Origin: JAYWGN01 sp043778255 | GTDB lineage: Bacteria > Bacteroidota > Bacteroidia > Chitinophagales > Chitinophagaceae | Direction: 5' to 3' | Assembly: GCA_043778255.1 (NCBI GenBank) | Contig: JAYWGN010000038.1 | Span: 113,029-177,028 of the forward strand | Length of the DNA: 64,000 nucleotides | Shown: piece by piece, positions 28,903 to 37,826 of the stretch | Position numbering within the stretch: position 1 is the first letter of the stretch | Layout of the letters: the number at the start of each line of letters is the position of its first letter | The notes under the pieces: model-generated | The model's database searches: none | What the model was told of the DNA's origin: nothing | What the model saw: the letters and a program-made list of their open reading frames with translations, nothing else | Made by a program: the position numbers and the translations under genes

Positions 28903-30006
28903 TTATTCCCACTTAAATATTTTAAATGCAATGGCATAAATTACAATTGTCCATAATAGTAAAATACCAATTTCGGGTAAGCAAGTTACTAATGGCAACC
29001 CTTCAAAGGCTACTTTACGTAAAGCAATATTAAGGTGAGTAAGTGGTAATGCTTTGCATATTGGATGCAAAAACTTAGGCAAACCTTCATAAGGAAAAAA
29101 AGTACCTGACAACATAAATTGAGGAAAGCCAATTAAGTTAGTTAATACGGGTACTGTATTAATGCTTTTGGCTGCACCACTTATTACAAACCCAAAGCCC
29201 ATAAATACTACTAACCCTATAAAGCTAAGTATTAATAATGCACCAAATGTAGCCATACCATTTACTAAAGTAAAGTTGAATAGTAACCTGCCTAATAGTA
29301 TTATTAGTGTTACAATTACTAACTGAAACATAACCCTAGCCAAACATTCGCCTAATATTATGAAAGGTTTTTTTATGGGTGTAGCATTAAGCCGTTTGAG
29401 TACCAAAGTATCTCGTAAGTTAAAAAACAAAAAAGCTACACCAAACAAACCAGCACTAAGCAACGAAAAGCCTAACTGCCCAGGCAAATGAAAGTCAATT
29501 GACTTATACACCCTGTCACCAATTGCCGGAGCAATATTTAATGTATAAGTTTCTTTAAAGTATGCATTGTTGAACCGTTGCAAATTGTAAAATATAGATT
29601 GAAATACCATTTTTACGAAGTCTACATTTTTTTCGTTGGCTTTACTTGCTTGTATAGTTACTATATAATTGGTACTATCTTTACTGTTTTTTTTAATGCT
29701 TATAATAGCACTCACATTACCTTTGAGCAAACTATCAGTTACCTTTTGTAAGTTAGTAATATGCCTTACTTGGTTAAACTGTTTACTTGTATCTAATATT
29801 TTGTAAAATGTACTGCTAGTGTCGGTTGTACTACTTAATCTAAATTTTGTTTGTGGCATACCCACCATACCACTGCCAAATATAAGTATAAAAAACAACG
29901 GAAATACAAAGCCGAATACCAAAGCACTGGGGCTTTTTAATTGAGCTTTAAAACTTGCTTTTGTTATGGCCAACATTGCTCCTAACTGACTAAACTTTTT
30001 CTCCAT
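28903..30006 (-). CDS. ABC-2 type transporter permease
   Basis: 367 residues from the ATG at 30006; a longer frame opens with TTG at 30039 but adds only a Lys-rich leader. One membrane segment near the N-terminus (ALVFGFVFPLFFILIFGSG), a 130-residue extracytoplasmic domain, then five segments from about 185 on (FSLLSAGLFGVAFLFFNLRD, FPQFMLSGTFFPYEGLPKF). This is the ABC2_membrane_3 layout of multidrug or lipid exporters. No ATPase gene adjoins it, so the partner must be elsewhere. Confidence 0.82.
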   Translation of the reverse strand: MEKKFSQLGAMLAITKASFKAQLKSPSALVFGFVFPLFFILIFGSGMVGMPQTKFRLSSTTDTSSTFYKILDTSKQFNQVRHITNLQKVTDSLLKGNVSAIISIKKNSKDSTNYIVTIQASKANEKNVDFVKMVFQSIFYNLQRFNNAYFKETYTLNIAPAIGDRVYKSIDFHLPGQLGFSLLSAGLFGVAFLFFNLRDTLVLKRLNATPIKKPFIILGECLARVMFQLVIVTLIILLGRLLFNFTLVNGMATFGALLILSFIGLVVFMGFGFVISGAAKSINTVPVLTNLIGFPQFMLSGTFFPYEGLPKFLHPICKALPLTHLNIALRKVAFEGLPLVTCLPEIGILLLWTIVIYAIAFKIFKWE

Positions 30007-30152
30007 TTTTATTTTTTCTTTTATTTTTTTGCTTTGCAAAATAATTTAATTTGCTCACCTTATAGTGTTGTAAAAAATGTGTTTTACAACAACTACATTT
30101 TACAGTAGGTGCCATAATATTTTACCGTAGGTATTAAAAAACAAAATTACAT

Positions 30153-30196
30153 AAAAAAAACTCCAATAGTTACGTTAATAAAATTGGAGTTTTTTT
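30153..30196. terminator. Bidirectional terminator after porP
   Basis: AAACTCCAAT (30158-30167) pairs with ATTGGAGTTT (30183-30192) with A-run and T-run flanks. It lies just downstream of the PorP/SprF gene on the minus strand. Confidence 0.85.
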
Positions 30197-30215
30197 AAAA
30201 GTATTGTTACAATAA

Positions 30216-31241
30216 TTACCATACCCTACTTGGGCAAGTATTCATACTATATTTGTTGCCCAATGTAAAGCCTAATATTACTTCGTGTGTGCCTTGGCTT
30301 ACCGTATTTAATTTGGTTGAGGTACGGTCGTAAGCATACGATATATTTACTTTGTTAAAAGCATTAAAGCCTACAAAACCCGAGTAGCCATATTTAAAGC
30401 GGTAGTTAGTACCTACCCACAATAAATCTTGGTATTGTAGTTTCACATTTGCATCTATTTGTACTGGTGCAGGGCTTACTACCTTAGCAGTTATAGAGGG
30501 TAACACATTTATATCATCATTAAGTAAAAACCGATAACCAGCTGTAGCAAAAATGTGTGGTATTTTTTTGCCTTCAGTTAATTTAACTGCACTATTACTA
30601 AAGTCAATTTTTTGAGGTGCCAATTGCAAAGCCGATAAGCCTACAAAAAATTTATCGGAGTAAAAAAACACTCCAGCATCAATATCCAAATTATCTTTAT
30701 TTAATACATTACTACCAAACACGGCAGGGTCAATTGGGGTAGTTGGGCCAAAGTTAAGTTTGCTGGTATTAAGGCTAATTCGGCTTAGCCCTACACCAAC
30801 GCCCAATGATAGGTTGGCTTTTGGGCTTAGCCCAATATGGTAAGCATAAGTAGCATGTGCTGCAAAGTTTTGTAAGGGGCCAGTTTTATCATTTATAATT
30901 TGTAACCCTACACCATGGTGTGCAGGTGCAGCTTGGTACTCATCCCAATAGCTTTTACCTCTTATATTTTCGCCATCTTTTGCAAACGATGTTGCCGTTA
31001 GTTTATCATCTTGTTTGCCTATTGCTGTATGTGCAGTAAAGTAGGTAGTAAGTGGTGCATCGTCTAACCCAACCCATTGGTGGCGGTGGCTAAATTTTAT
31101 ATCCGTATAATTTTCAATACCCGATACGGCAGGGTTTATAATGTAGTTGTTAAGTACATATTGTGTGTAGTGGGGCTTTTGTTGAGCTATTGCTATATTT
31201 ACAAATAACACAACTATAACTAGTATTTTAACTGCTTTCAT
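30216..31241 (-). CDS. PorP/SprF family T9SS membrane protein
   Basis: 341 residues with signal peptide (ending NIAIAQ). Hallmarks of the family: QKPHYTQYVLNNYIINPAVSGIE, then FSHRHQWVGLDDAPLT, and barrel strands through to the C-terminus. Family knowledge: SprF is required for surface delivery of SprB in F. johnsoniae and anchors type B CTD proteins; PorP/SprF genes usually stand next to their cargo gene. Here the SprB-like giant is 19 bases upstream on the same strand, so this is most likely its dedicated partner rather than the core PorP. Confidence 0.9.
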   Translation of the reverse strand: MKAVKILVIVVLFVNIAIAQQKPHYTQYVLNNYIINPAVSGIENYTDIKFSHRHQWVGLDDAPLTTYFTAHTAIGKQDDKLTATSFAKDGENIRGKSYWDEYQAAPAHHGVGLQIINDKTGPLQNFAAHATYAYHIGLSPKANLSLGVGVGLSRISLNTSKLNFGPTTPIDPAVFGSNVLNKDNLDIDAGVFFYSDKFFVGLSALQLAPQKIDFSNSAVKLTEGKKIPHIFATAGYRFLLNDDINVLPSITAKVVSPAPVQIDANVKLQYQDLLWVGTNYRFKYGYSGFVGFNAFNKVNISYAYDRTSTKLNTVSQGTHEVILGFTLGNKYSMNTCPSRVW

Positions 31242-31260
31242 TTTATTAATTATTTTAGTA

Positions 31261-34200
31261 TTATCTAATTATTGATATTGATCCTTTTAATAAATCCTTA
31301 TTAGCTAAGCCAGTAGTAACAATGTAATAATAAGTACCCACTGCTAACGGTTTACCATTATAAGTACCATCCCAAGGTTTTGTATATCCTGTCGATTTGA
31401 ATATTTGTTGCCCGTATCTATTATATATTTCCACACCTATATTAGGATATTGTACACTATTAGTAATTAACCATTTATCATTAATGCCATCGCCATTAGG
31501 GCTAAATACGTTAGGGAAACCTAACTCATTTATAACTTTTATAATTACATCGTCTGACCTTTCACAACCATCTATTGTAGTTGCAGTAAGTGTATAAGTG
31601 GTTTGTAATAATGGGGCTACTATTGGCTTTAAGGTATCGGTTACTAATATTGGGGTCCATACATAACTTATGGCATTGGCCGATACTGCACCATTAAGTG
31701 CTATTATTTGCCCTGCAAAAATTGTTCTATCTAAGCCGGCATCTACATTTGGTAATTCATTTACCAATACTATAATAGGCACTCTATCACTTTCACAATT
31801 AGGTAGGTTAGTTTGTGTTACATAATATGTAAATGTACCTGTATTGGTAGTAGTAGGTGTAGGCGCAATTGGGTTAGGTATGCCACCTGTAGCACTGCTA
31901 TACCAAAGCAAATTAGTACCTGTTGCTGTTAAAGCTACCGAAGTTTCATTTTGGCAATAATCTATTGGGCTATCTGCTATTGGGTTAGGCGATTTGTTAG
32001 GTACAGCATTTATTGTAACTACAGTTGGTGCACTGGTACACCCTGTTACAGCATCTTTTGCAGTAACATTATAACTACCTGGTGCCATATTAGTAAATAA
32101 TGGCAAAGCCTGATAAGCAATACCATTAATGCTATAGGTAATGGCTAAGCCTAATGGAGCAGATATTATGATACTTCCAAATGGTGCAATACAAGTAGGT
32201 TGAGCAGTTACCACCGTAGGTGCAGCCAAAGTAGCAGCAGCGGCATTTACCGTTAAGGTAATAGGTGGCGACACACAACCCGTTGTTATATTAGTTACTG
32301 TTACATTATAATTAGCAGGTACTAAACCATTAAATGTAGTACTGGCTTGGTTAGCGCCACCGTTTACAGCATATTGAAAGTTAGCACCTGTTGGTGCAGT
32401 TACTACAATAGTGCCAGTAGGCGAACTGCAACTTGGTTGTATGGTTACACTTGCCGACGGTGCAGCAGGTGCAGCAGGTACACCATTAATACTTACAATA
32501 GTAGCCGCCGATGTACAACCTGTTGTAGTATTAGTTACCGTTACATTATAATTGCCAGGTACTAAGCCACCAAATGTAGTGCTAGCTTGGTTAGTACCGC
32601 CATTTACAGCATATTGAAAGTTAGCACCTGTAGGTGCTGATACAACTATAGTACCTGTTGGTGTAGTACAAGTTGGCTGTGTAGTAGCCGCAGCAGTTGG
32701 TGCTGCAGGTGCTACTGGTATAGGATTTACGGTAAGTACAGTTGCTGTACTTACACAAGTGGTTGCTACTATACGTACAGTAACATTATAGTTGCCAGGA
32801 GCTAAGCCGCTAAATGTAGTACTGCTTTGGTAGGTGGTACCATCTACACTATATTCAAACAAAACACCTGTTGGTATAGTAATTGTAATAGTACCTGTTG
32901 GTGTAGTACATGTTGGTTGTGCTGTTACGGTTGCTGTTGGTGTTACTGGCCCCGTAGGTGCATTTACAGTAACCACAGTTACTGCCGATACACAACCTGT
33001 TATAGTATTGCGGGTAGTAAGGTTATATGAAGCAGGCACAAGCCCTGCAAATACTGTACTAGCTTGGTAAGTACCGCCATTAATATTATACTCAAAGTTA
33101 AGCCCTAGTGGAGCCGATACGGTAATAGTACCCGTAGGTAACGAGCAGTTAGCAGGTACAGTTACTGTTGCTGTAGGTGCAGCAGGTGCTCCAGCAGGAG
33201 GGTTTATGGTTACCACAGTAGCAGCAGATACACAGCCCGTGGCAGTATTGCGAACTGTTACATTATAACTTGCTGCACTTAAGCCGTTAAATACAGTACT
33301 GCTTTGGTAAGTAGTACCATTAATACTATATTCTAAGGTAGCTCCAGTAGGTGCAGTTACGGTAATTACTCCAAATGGTATAGCACAAGTTGGTTGGGTA
33401 GTGGCTGTTGCCGTAGGTGCAGCAGGTGGGGCAGGTACTGCATTTATAGTTACTACTGTTGCTGCTGATGTACAACCTGTAGTTAAGTCTCTTACGGTAA
33501 CGTTATAATTGGCTGGTATTAAGCCAGCAAATGTAGTACTAGCTTGGTAAGCTCCTGCATTTAATGCATATTGAAAATTAACCCCAGTTGGTGCTGATAC
33601 TACAATAGTACCAGTTGGCGTAGTGCAAGTTGGCTGTATTGTGGCACTAGCAGTTGGAGCAGCAGGCCCAGCAGGTAATGCATTTACCACCACTACTGTG
33701 GCAGTACTTGTACAACCATTTGTTGTATTACGTACAGTTACATTATAATTGCCTGGTATTAACCCTGCAAATGTAGTACTAGCTTGGTAAGCTCCTGCAT
33801 TTACTGCATATTGAAAATTAGCTCCTGTTGGTGCTGTAACTACTATAGTGCCAGTTGGCGTAGTACAAGTGGGTTGTATTGTTGTACTTGCTGTAGGTGC
33901 AGCAGGTGGTGTTGGTACGGGGCTTATTACTGCTAAAGTTGCTGTACTTGTACAACCAGTTGCTGTATTTCTTACCGTTACGTTATAATTACCTGGTGCT
34001 AACCCTGAGAATGTATTACTAGCTTGATAAGTACCTGCATTAATTGCATATTGAATAGTTGCACCCGATGGTGCAATTACAACTATAATTCCTGTTGGTG
34101 TAGTACAACTTGGAGCAGTTGTAGTTACAGTAGGTGCTGCTGGTGCAGGGGTTATAGTTACCATTACCGCCTTTGTGGTAGGGCAGTTTAGCCCTGCTAT

Positions 34201-35370
34201 AGCACTACCCGTTACGGTATAAGTAGTATTAGTTGTAGGTGTTGATATTACAGTAGCACCAGTAGTTGTATTAAGGAAAGTAGCAGGACTCCAACTATAA
34301 GTACCACCGCCACCACTTGCCGTAAGTGTTACGTTGCCACTTGGGCATACGGTAGGCATTGCTGGTGTTATATCTAATACATTTACACCAGTTAATGGTG
34401 TTATTTCATAAAAACAGGCATCTCTACCAAGGGTGGCACTGTTTCTAAAATCAATCATAATATAATAGGTAGTACCTACTGTAAGCCCTGTGGCATTTAC
34501 TACGGTTACACCAGGTGTAAGTGCAGGGTTGCAACTTACAGTAGTTACCGCACCACTACCACAACCACCACTATATATAAGCATTTGAATGCCAAGGCCA
34601 AGTGTACTTATTTGAACATCTACATTAAAACTAGCAGTTGTAGCCGACGCTACAAATTTGTAAAAAGAGTTATTTTGAATACCGTCAGTTGGCGAACAAG
34701 CTGTAAATGCAGCAGTTAACTCCGGCCAAGTATCGTTACTATATATGGTTGATGTAATACCACAATAAGTATTTTTGTTACAAATAGAGGTAGCAGCATC
34801 ACAACGGTTAGATGCCAAAGCATTATTACTCGGACACAAAGTAGGTGGAGCAGGTGCATTGCTAAATGTAACTGAATAGTTTAATACCGTGCCAATATCG
34901 CCCATTCCAACATCATAAGCACATAAGTTCCAAACACCATTTGCATTCTGTCCGTTATTTACAAATCCTAAGTCTTCTGCAGGTATCCAAGTACCTGTAA
35001 ATGGAGCATCGGAACCTAAGGCCAATGTAATATCATTGGTAGCCGACATGTTGAAGCAGGTATTGGTAAAGTTTACCCCATCATCACCATTGTTAAGTAC
35101 TAATGGTATCCGTAACCCATCGGGGCTAACTAAAAACACCACTAAATCCGATACAAAACTGTGTGTTATAGTCATACATACTTGGCTAAGCCCATAAGTA
35201 CCGTTAATTGTACCTACTCCACTTACAGTTACAGGAAAACAAACTGTAGGGCCAGGTATTGGTGCTGTAACTCCCGTACCATCGGGTATGCCTCCACCAA
35301 CGCTGTTGGTAAATGTTTGTGAAAAACCTAAAAAAGGTAAAAGTAATAATAGCATATAAATTAGCTTCAT
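31261..35370 (-). CDS. SprB-repeat giant surface protein with T9SS type B domain
   Basis: 1369 residues. Signal peptide to about 17 (FLGFSQ); a proprotein-convertase P-domain (about 40-175, VCMTITHSFVSDLVVFLVSPDG to VWNLCAYD); a Cys-containing beta domain (about 180-335); then nine SprB-like repeats of about 80 residues (motifs PTCTTPTGTI, YAVNAGAYQAS, GLIPGNYNVTVRN, TGCTS). An Ig-like stretch and the gliding-motility C-terminal domain follow (FPNVFSPNGDGINDKW to GTYYYIVT, about 1285-1369), the type B T9SS signal. Inferred role: adhesin or motility filament carried by the adjacent PorP/SprF. The upstream 124-residue gene is 23 bases away, giving a likely three-gene operon. Confidence 0.88.
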   Translation of the reverse strand: MKLIYMLLLLLPFLGFSQTFTNSVGGGIPDGTGVTAPIPGPTVCFPVTVSGVGTINGTYGLSQVCMTITHSFVSDLVVFLVSPDGLRIPLVLNNGDDGVNFTNTCFNMSATNDITLALGSDAPFTGTWIPAEDLGFVNNGQNANGVWNLCAYDVGMGDIGTVLNYSVTFSNAPAPPTLCPSNNALASNRCDAATSICNKNTYCGITSTIYSNDTWPELTAAFTACSPTDGIQNNSFYKFVASATTASFNVDVQISTLGLGIQMLIYSGGCGSGAVTTVSCNPALTPGVTVVNATGLTVGTTYYIMIDFRNSATLGRDACFYEITPLTGVNVLDITPAMPTVCPSGNVTLTASGGGGTYSWSPATFLNTTTGATVISTPTTNTTYTVTGSAIAGLNCPTTKAVMVTITPAPAAPTVTTTAPSCTTPTGIIVVIAPSGATIQYAINAGTYQASNTFSGLAPGNYNVTVRNTATGCTSTATLAVISPVPTPPAAPTASTTIQPTCTTPTGTIVVTAPTGANFQYAVNAGAYQASTTFAGLIPGNYNVTVRNTTNGCTSTATVVVVNALPAGPAAPTASATIQPTCTTPTGTIVVSAPTGVNFQYALNAGAYQASTTFAGLIPANYNVTVRDLTTGCTSAATVVTINAVPAPPAAPTATATTQPTCAIPFGVITVTAPTGATLEYSINGTTYQSSTVFNGLSAASYNVTVRNTATGCVSAATVVTINPPAGAPAAPTATVTVPANCSLPTGTITVSAPLGLNFEYNINGGTYQASTVFAGLVPASYNLTTRNTITGCVSAVTVVTVNAPTGPVTPTATVTAQPTCTTPTGTITITIPTGVLFEYSVDGTTYQSSTTFSGLAPGNYNVTVRIVATTCVSTATVLTVNPIPVAPAAPTAAATTQPTCTTPTGTIVVSAPTGANFQYAVNGGTNQASTTFGGLVPGNYNVTVTNTTTGCTSAATIVSINGVPAAPAAPSASVTIQPSCSSPTGTIVVTAPTGANFQYAVNGGANQASTTFNGLVPANYNVTVTNITTGCVSPPITLTVNAAAATLAAPTVVTAQPTCIAPFGSIIISAPLGLAITYSINGIAYQALPLFTNMAPGSYNVTAKDAVTGCTSAPTVVTINAVPNKSPNPIADSPIDYCQNETSVALTATGTNLLWYSSATGGIPNPIAPTPTTTNTGTFTYYVTQTNLPNCESDRVPIIVLVNELPNVDAGLDRTIFAGQIIALNGAVSANAISYVWTPILVTDTLKPIVAPLLQTTYTLTATTIDGCERSDDVIIKVINELGFPNVFSPNGDGINDKWLITNSVQYPNIGVEIYNRYGQQIFKSTGYTKPWDGTYNGKPLAVGTYYYIVTTGLANKDLLKGSISIIR
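32010..34130 (-). repeat. Nine tandem SprB-type coding repeats
   Basis: Nine units of about 240 bases inside the SprB-like gene. Several units are nearly identical over long stretches at DNA level, for example those around 33560-33660 and 33800-33900, which points to recent duplication or gene conversion. Confidence 0.8.
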
Positions 35371-35393
35371 ATTAAATATTTTTATGTGTTGTA

Positions 35394-35768
35394 TTAGTTA
35401 TTATAAGAAGGTTCAAATTTTGAAATCCCTTTTATTTTATTTTTCAAAAATGCATCATCGTAAACTCCATTTTCAAATTTTCGAACTCTGTAGCCTTTAT
35501 TAGCTACCCAACCTTCAAATTGTGCATGTGTTAAAGGTATTTTACAACGTAGTATATAAAAAGAACGAGGAAAACCATAACCGTTAAAACTATTCACTAT
35601 TTTTTTACTTTTTATTTTTAGTTCAAACGATTGTATGATTACTTTGGTATCAATACCAGTAATTTCTATATAATACTCATAAGAGTTGGTTTTGGTATTT
35701 TTTTGCTGAGCTAATAAGCTGCTACTACACAGCAATATGAGTGTAAATGTTGTTATAATAATTCGCAT
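35394..35768 (-). CDS. Small secreted protein of unknown function
   Basis: 124 residues with a clear signal peptide (ending SLLAQ). The mature part of about 100 residues has strands (YEYYIEITGI, KVIIQSFELKIK) and a C-terminal half with RSFYILRCKIPLTHAQFEGWV. I do not recognise a family. It is probably the first gene of an operon with the SprB-like and PorP/SprF genes (23-base gap). Confidence 0.65.
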   Translation of the reverse strand: MRIIITTFTLILLCSSSLLAQQKNTKTNSYEYYIEITGIDTKVIIQSFELKIKSKKIVNSFNGYGFPRSFYILRCKIPLTHAQFEGWVANKGYRVRKFENGVYDDAFLKNKIKGISKFEPSYNN

Positions 35769-35871
35769 ATAGGTTTGTGTTTATTTATTGGTAAAAATAC
35801 GGCTATTTTCTTAAAAAGGTTTGGTATTAAGTTAAAAAAATTGTAATAAAAACACCACAATTTATAGTTCA

Positions 35872-36426
35872 CTATTGCTGCTTCATATTATTTGCAACAA
35901 ATTGTGCAAATTCAATTTCGGTAAAGGGAATAAGTGTATCACTTACATCAACCTGAAATAGTTTATTATTTTTTTGATCAATTGTAAGCAATCCATCTTT
36001 CATTATTACGTTTTGTAGTTGTTGCCAACTAAATGTTTTGGTGGGTATGGTTTGTATTTTTATCCCCTTTGGGGTAAAATAAAAATCGGTATCCTTATTA
36101 ACCATATATTCAAATACGGCTAATACTGTAACTGCTAATGCAATATCCCAACGATGTACTATGTACCAATAAATAGCTACAATAATGCCAAAGTGTAAGT
36201 TGGTAAACCTTAAACGATCATACTTTACCAAAAAATAAAAACGTATAATAAATAGTAAAAAAAATATAACTAGTGTAACATAATAAAAGCTTGACATAGC
36301 AAATACTACAGGTTGTAACTTACCCAATACTAATAAGCAAAAGTTAATAAGTAATATAATATTGGCTGCTAATGTGTAATACCTTTTACGAGGGTTAATT
36401 AAGGTAAAAAAATAATTGTCTCTCAT
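35872..36426 (-). CDS. Membrane protein with C-terminal PH-like tail, unknown
   Basis: 184 residues. Four hydrophobic segments in the first 110 residues (about 18-37, 42-65, 76-92, 93-108). The cytosolic tail (113-180) is made of short strands (DFYFTPKGIKIQT, KTFSWQQLQNVIMKDGLLTID) and looks like a bacterial PH-like or DUF304-type sensor domain, a guess from pattern. No partner is evident; 104 bases separate it from the next gene. Confidence 0.6.
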   Translation of the reverse strand: MRDNYFFTLINPRKRYYTLAANIILLINFCLLVLGKLQPVVFAMSSFYYVTLVIFFLLFIIRFYFLVKYDRLRFTNLHFGIIVAIYWYIVHRWDIALAVTVLAVFEYMVNKDTDFYFTPKGIKIQTIPTKTFSWQQLQNVIMKDGLLTIDQKNNKLFQVDVSDTLIPFTEIEFAQFVANNMKQQ

Positions 36427-36455
36427 ATAACTATAAGTTCAAATACTGTAAATGC

Positions 36456-36602
36456 TTACGGTATTATTTTTACAATTTTATTGTCTCTTATAATGGCTAT
36501 TTTGCTTTTTGTTCTACGTTTATCGGCTACTAACTTTTTGTAAGACAGCTTTAAACCATTCATTATTTTTTCTTTATCTTCAATAGTGTTATTAAGTATC
36601 AT
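36456..36602 (-). CDS. 48-residue partner of the zeta-like toxin
   Basis: A short frame from ATG at 36602 to TAA at 36456, 48 residues. It starts IEDKEKIMNGLKLSYKKL and ends KIAIIRDNKIVKIIP. The ATG overlaps the toxin stop by four bases (ATGA), so translation is coupled. Similar small proteins with an IMNGL...KK...DGKIVxIxP pattern are, from memory, common next to zeta-like kinases in Bacteroidota and may be the antitoxin. Function is inference. Confidence 0.6.
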   Translation of the reverse strand: MILNNTIEDKEKIMNGLKLSYKKLVADKRRTKSKIAIIRDNKIVKIIP

Positions 36603-37018
36603 AATTGGGTTTTTAAATGTTCATAATTTACTTTGTTAAACACAGTCATTTTTAAGTCATTTTGCTCTGCAATAAGTGTTAGTTTGCCATAGGAATTATC
36701 TAATAAAAGTACTTTGTTCACTAAAGGTAAGTATATTTCAAACAAATTTGTTAAGCCTCTTTTAAAGCGGCGTTCAATTATTTCATTAGGTATATTATGC
36801 CCACCAGCAGCCACTCTTAATTGCACTCTTGCTTCGGCTAATGCTACTGTTTGCAAACTAAAAAACAATAATACTACCCTAAACCCCAATTGTTGTGCTT
36901 GTACTACTAACTGTTTGTAACTTTTTGTAGCTAAGGTAGTTTCTACTGCAAAGCTATCATTTTTCAGTAGTAAGTTTTGTATTCTACTCAACATTATTCT
37001 ACCTGCCTCAAATGCCAC
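36599..37018 (-). pseudogene. Zeta-toxin-like kinase, C-terminal fragment
   Basis: About 139 codons beginning VAFEAGRIML and containing SFAVETTLATKSY, the FRVVLLFFSLQT strand, RVAAGGHNIP and ERRFKRGLTNL: the middle and end of the zeta-toxin-like P-loop kinase family. The Walker A loop and the first 50 residues are missing here. The same frame is open upstream only to a TAG near 37060 with no ATG; GTG at 37018 encodes the conserved Val and is unlikely to be a real start. The missing start, with an intact Walker A, lies at 37827-37934. The gene has therefore been split by an insert of about 0.8 kb. Confidence 0.8.
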
Positions 37019-37046
37019 CGTTTCAAATTTAGAAGTTCCTACATTT

Positions 37047-37217
37047 TTATGCAGGTTCTAATTCTCTTTTTTTGAGTTTTGATAATCGCTCTTTTTTCTT
37101 GGCATTCTTGTCTTTTATGCTTTGCATAATTTGCCTAAATTCTATAAGTTCGTTCTTAGTCCAAGGTTCAGACTTAGTTGAAAAATCAATTTCTTTTGGT
37201 TCTTTTATTAGTCCCAT
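37047..37217 (-). CDS. 56-residue basic protein of the inserted cassette
   Basis: ATG at 37217, TAA at 37047, 56 residues: MGLIKEPKEIDFSTKSEPW, then a helix with ELIEFRQIMQSIKDKN, and a Lys/Arg-rich tail ending RELEPA. It starts four bases after the stop of the 174-residue gene. Not assigned to a known domain; size, charge and coupling suggest an antitoxin or RNA/DNA-binding partner (inference). Confidence 0.6.
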   Translation of the reverse strand: MGLIKEPKEIDFSTKSEPWTKNELIEFRQIMQSIKDKNAKKKERLSKLKKRELEPA

Positions 37218-37221
37218 AATT

Positions 37222-37746
37222 TTAATTTTTAAAATATTGTGAAATGAGTTTCATAGCAGCTTTAGTTTCAATAAACATTCTCAATCCTCTAAAATGTGTA
37301 GCATTTAAAGACGCTTCATAATGTTTGATTAATGCAGTCTTGGCATCAAATGCAAGAAAGCCTTCATAACCTTTCTCAACTGAATATTTGCAAGCATAAG
37401 CTACGAGGTTTCCTGGCACTCCAAAGTAAACTTTTGTTTTGCCTTTATTAAATTTTGCACTTTCAATTAAGTGCATAAAAACGTGGTCTTGCTTGTCTTC
37501 TATACTTATAAGTCCTTGAATTATTGTAGGATTATTTACAGTTGTTAATTTAAAGGTTTCCTTCGTCTTGTCTTTAAGTTCTTTGTGCCAATCAAATTGC
37601 CATTCTGATTTCAGAATTTTCTTTTTATCATTTGGTGTCAATTTTACAATTTCAGTATCAAAAACTTCTCCTGTAGAAGTATTTTCTATCGAATTTGTTA
37701 ACTTGTCAATTATGAAATCAAGTCCTATTTTACTTTGTTTTTTCAC
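37222..37746 (-). CDS. GNAT-like protein of the inserted cassette
   Basis: 174 residues from GTG at 37746 (GTGAAAAAACAA; no better ATG in frame). The N-terminal third resembles a mixed helix/charged region; the C-terminal part (VYFGVPGNLVAYACKYSVE, YEGFLAFDAKTALIKHYE, LRMFIETKAAMKLI) has the strand-helix rhythm of GNAT acyltransferases, but an acetyl-CoA P-loop is not obvious. By eye it uses ATT and GGA codons more freely than neighbours, which prefer ATA and GGT, hinting at foreign origin. With the 56-residue gene it forms a two-gene unit inserted in the zeta-like gene. GNAT toxin-antitoxin pairs exist, but this assignment is tentative. Confidence 0.6.
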   Translation of the reverse strand: MKKQSKIGLDFIIDKLTNSIENTSTGEVFDTEIVKLTPNDKKKILKSEWQFDWHKELKDKTKETFKLTTVNNPTIIQGLISIEDKQDHVFMHLIESAKFNKGKTKVYFGVPGNLVAYACKYSVEKGYEGFLAFDAKTALIKHYEASLNATHFRGLRMFIETKAAMKLISQYFKN

Positions 37747-37826
37747 ATAGCAAATTTACAAAAAAACTGGCTTATTGTAAAATTCATTTCCAAATTGTAG
37801 TGCCTTATTGTATGCCTGTCAATATC

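Noticed and set aside
32010..34130. Regular repeats considered as a CRISPR array
   Set aside because: Units are about 240 bases, in frame and coding for SprB-type domains; no spacers and no cas genes.
37018..37020. GTG at 37018 as the true start of a complete short toxin
   Set aside because: This codon is a conserved Val inside the family; the protein would lack the nucleotide-binding loop, which is present in frame-matching form at 37827-37934.
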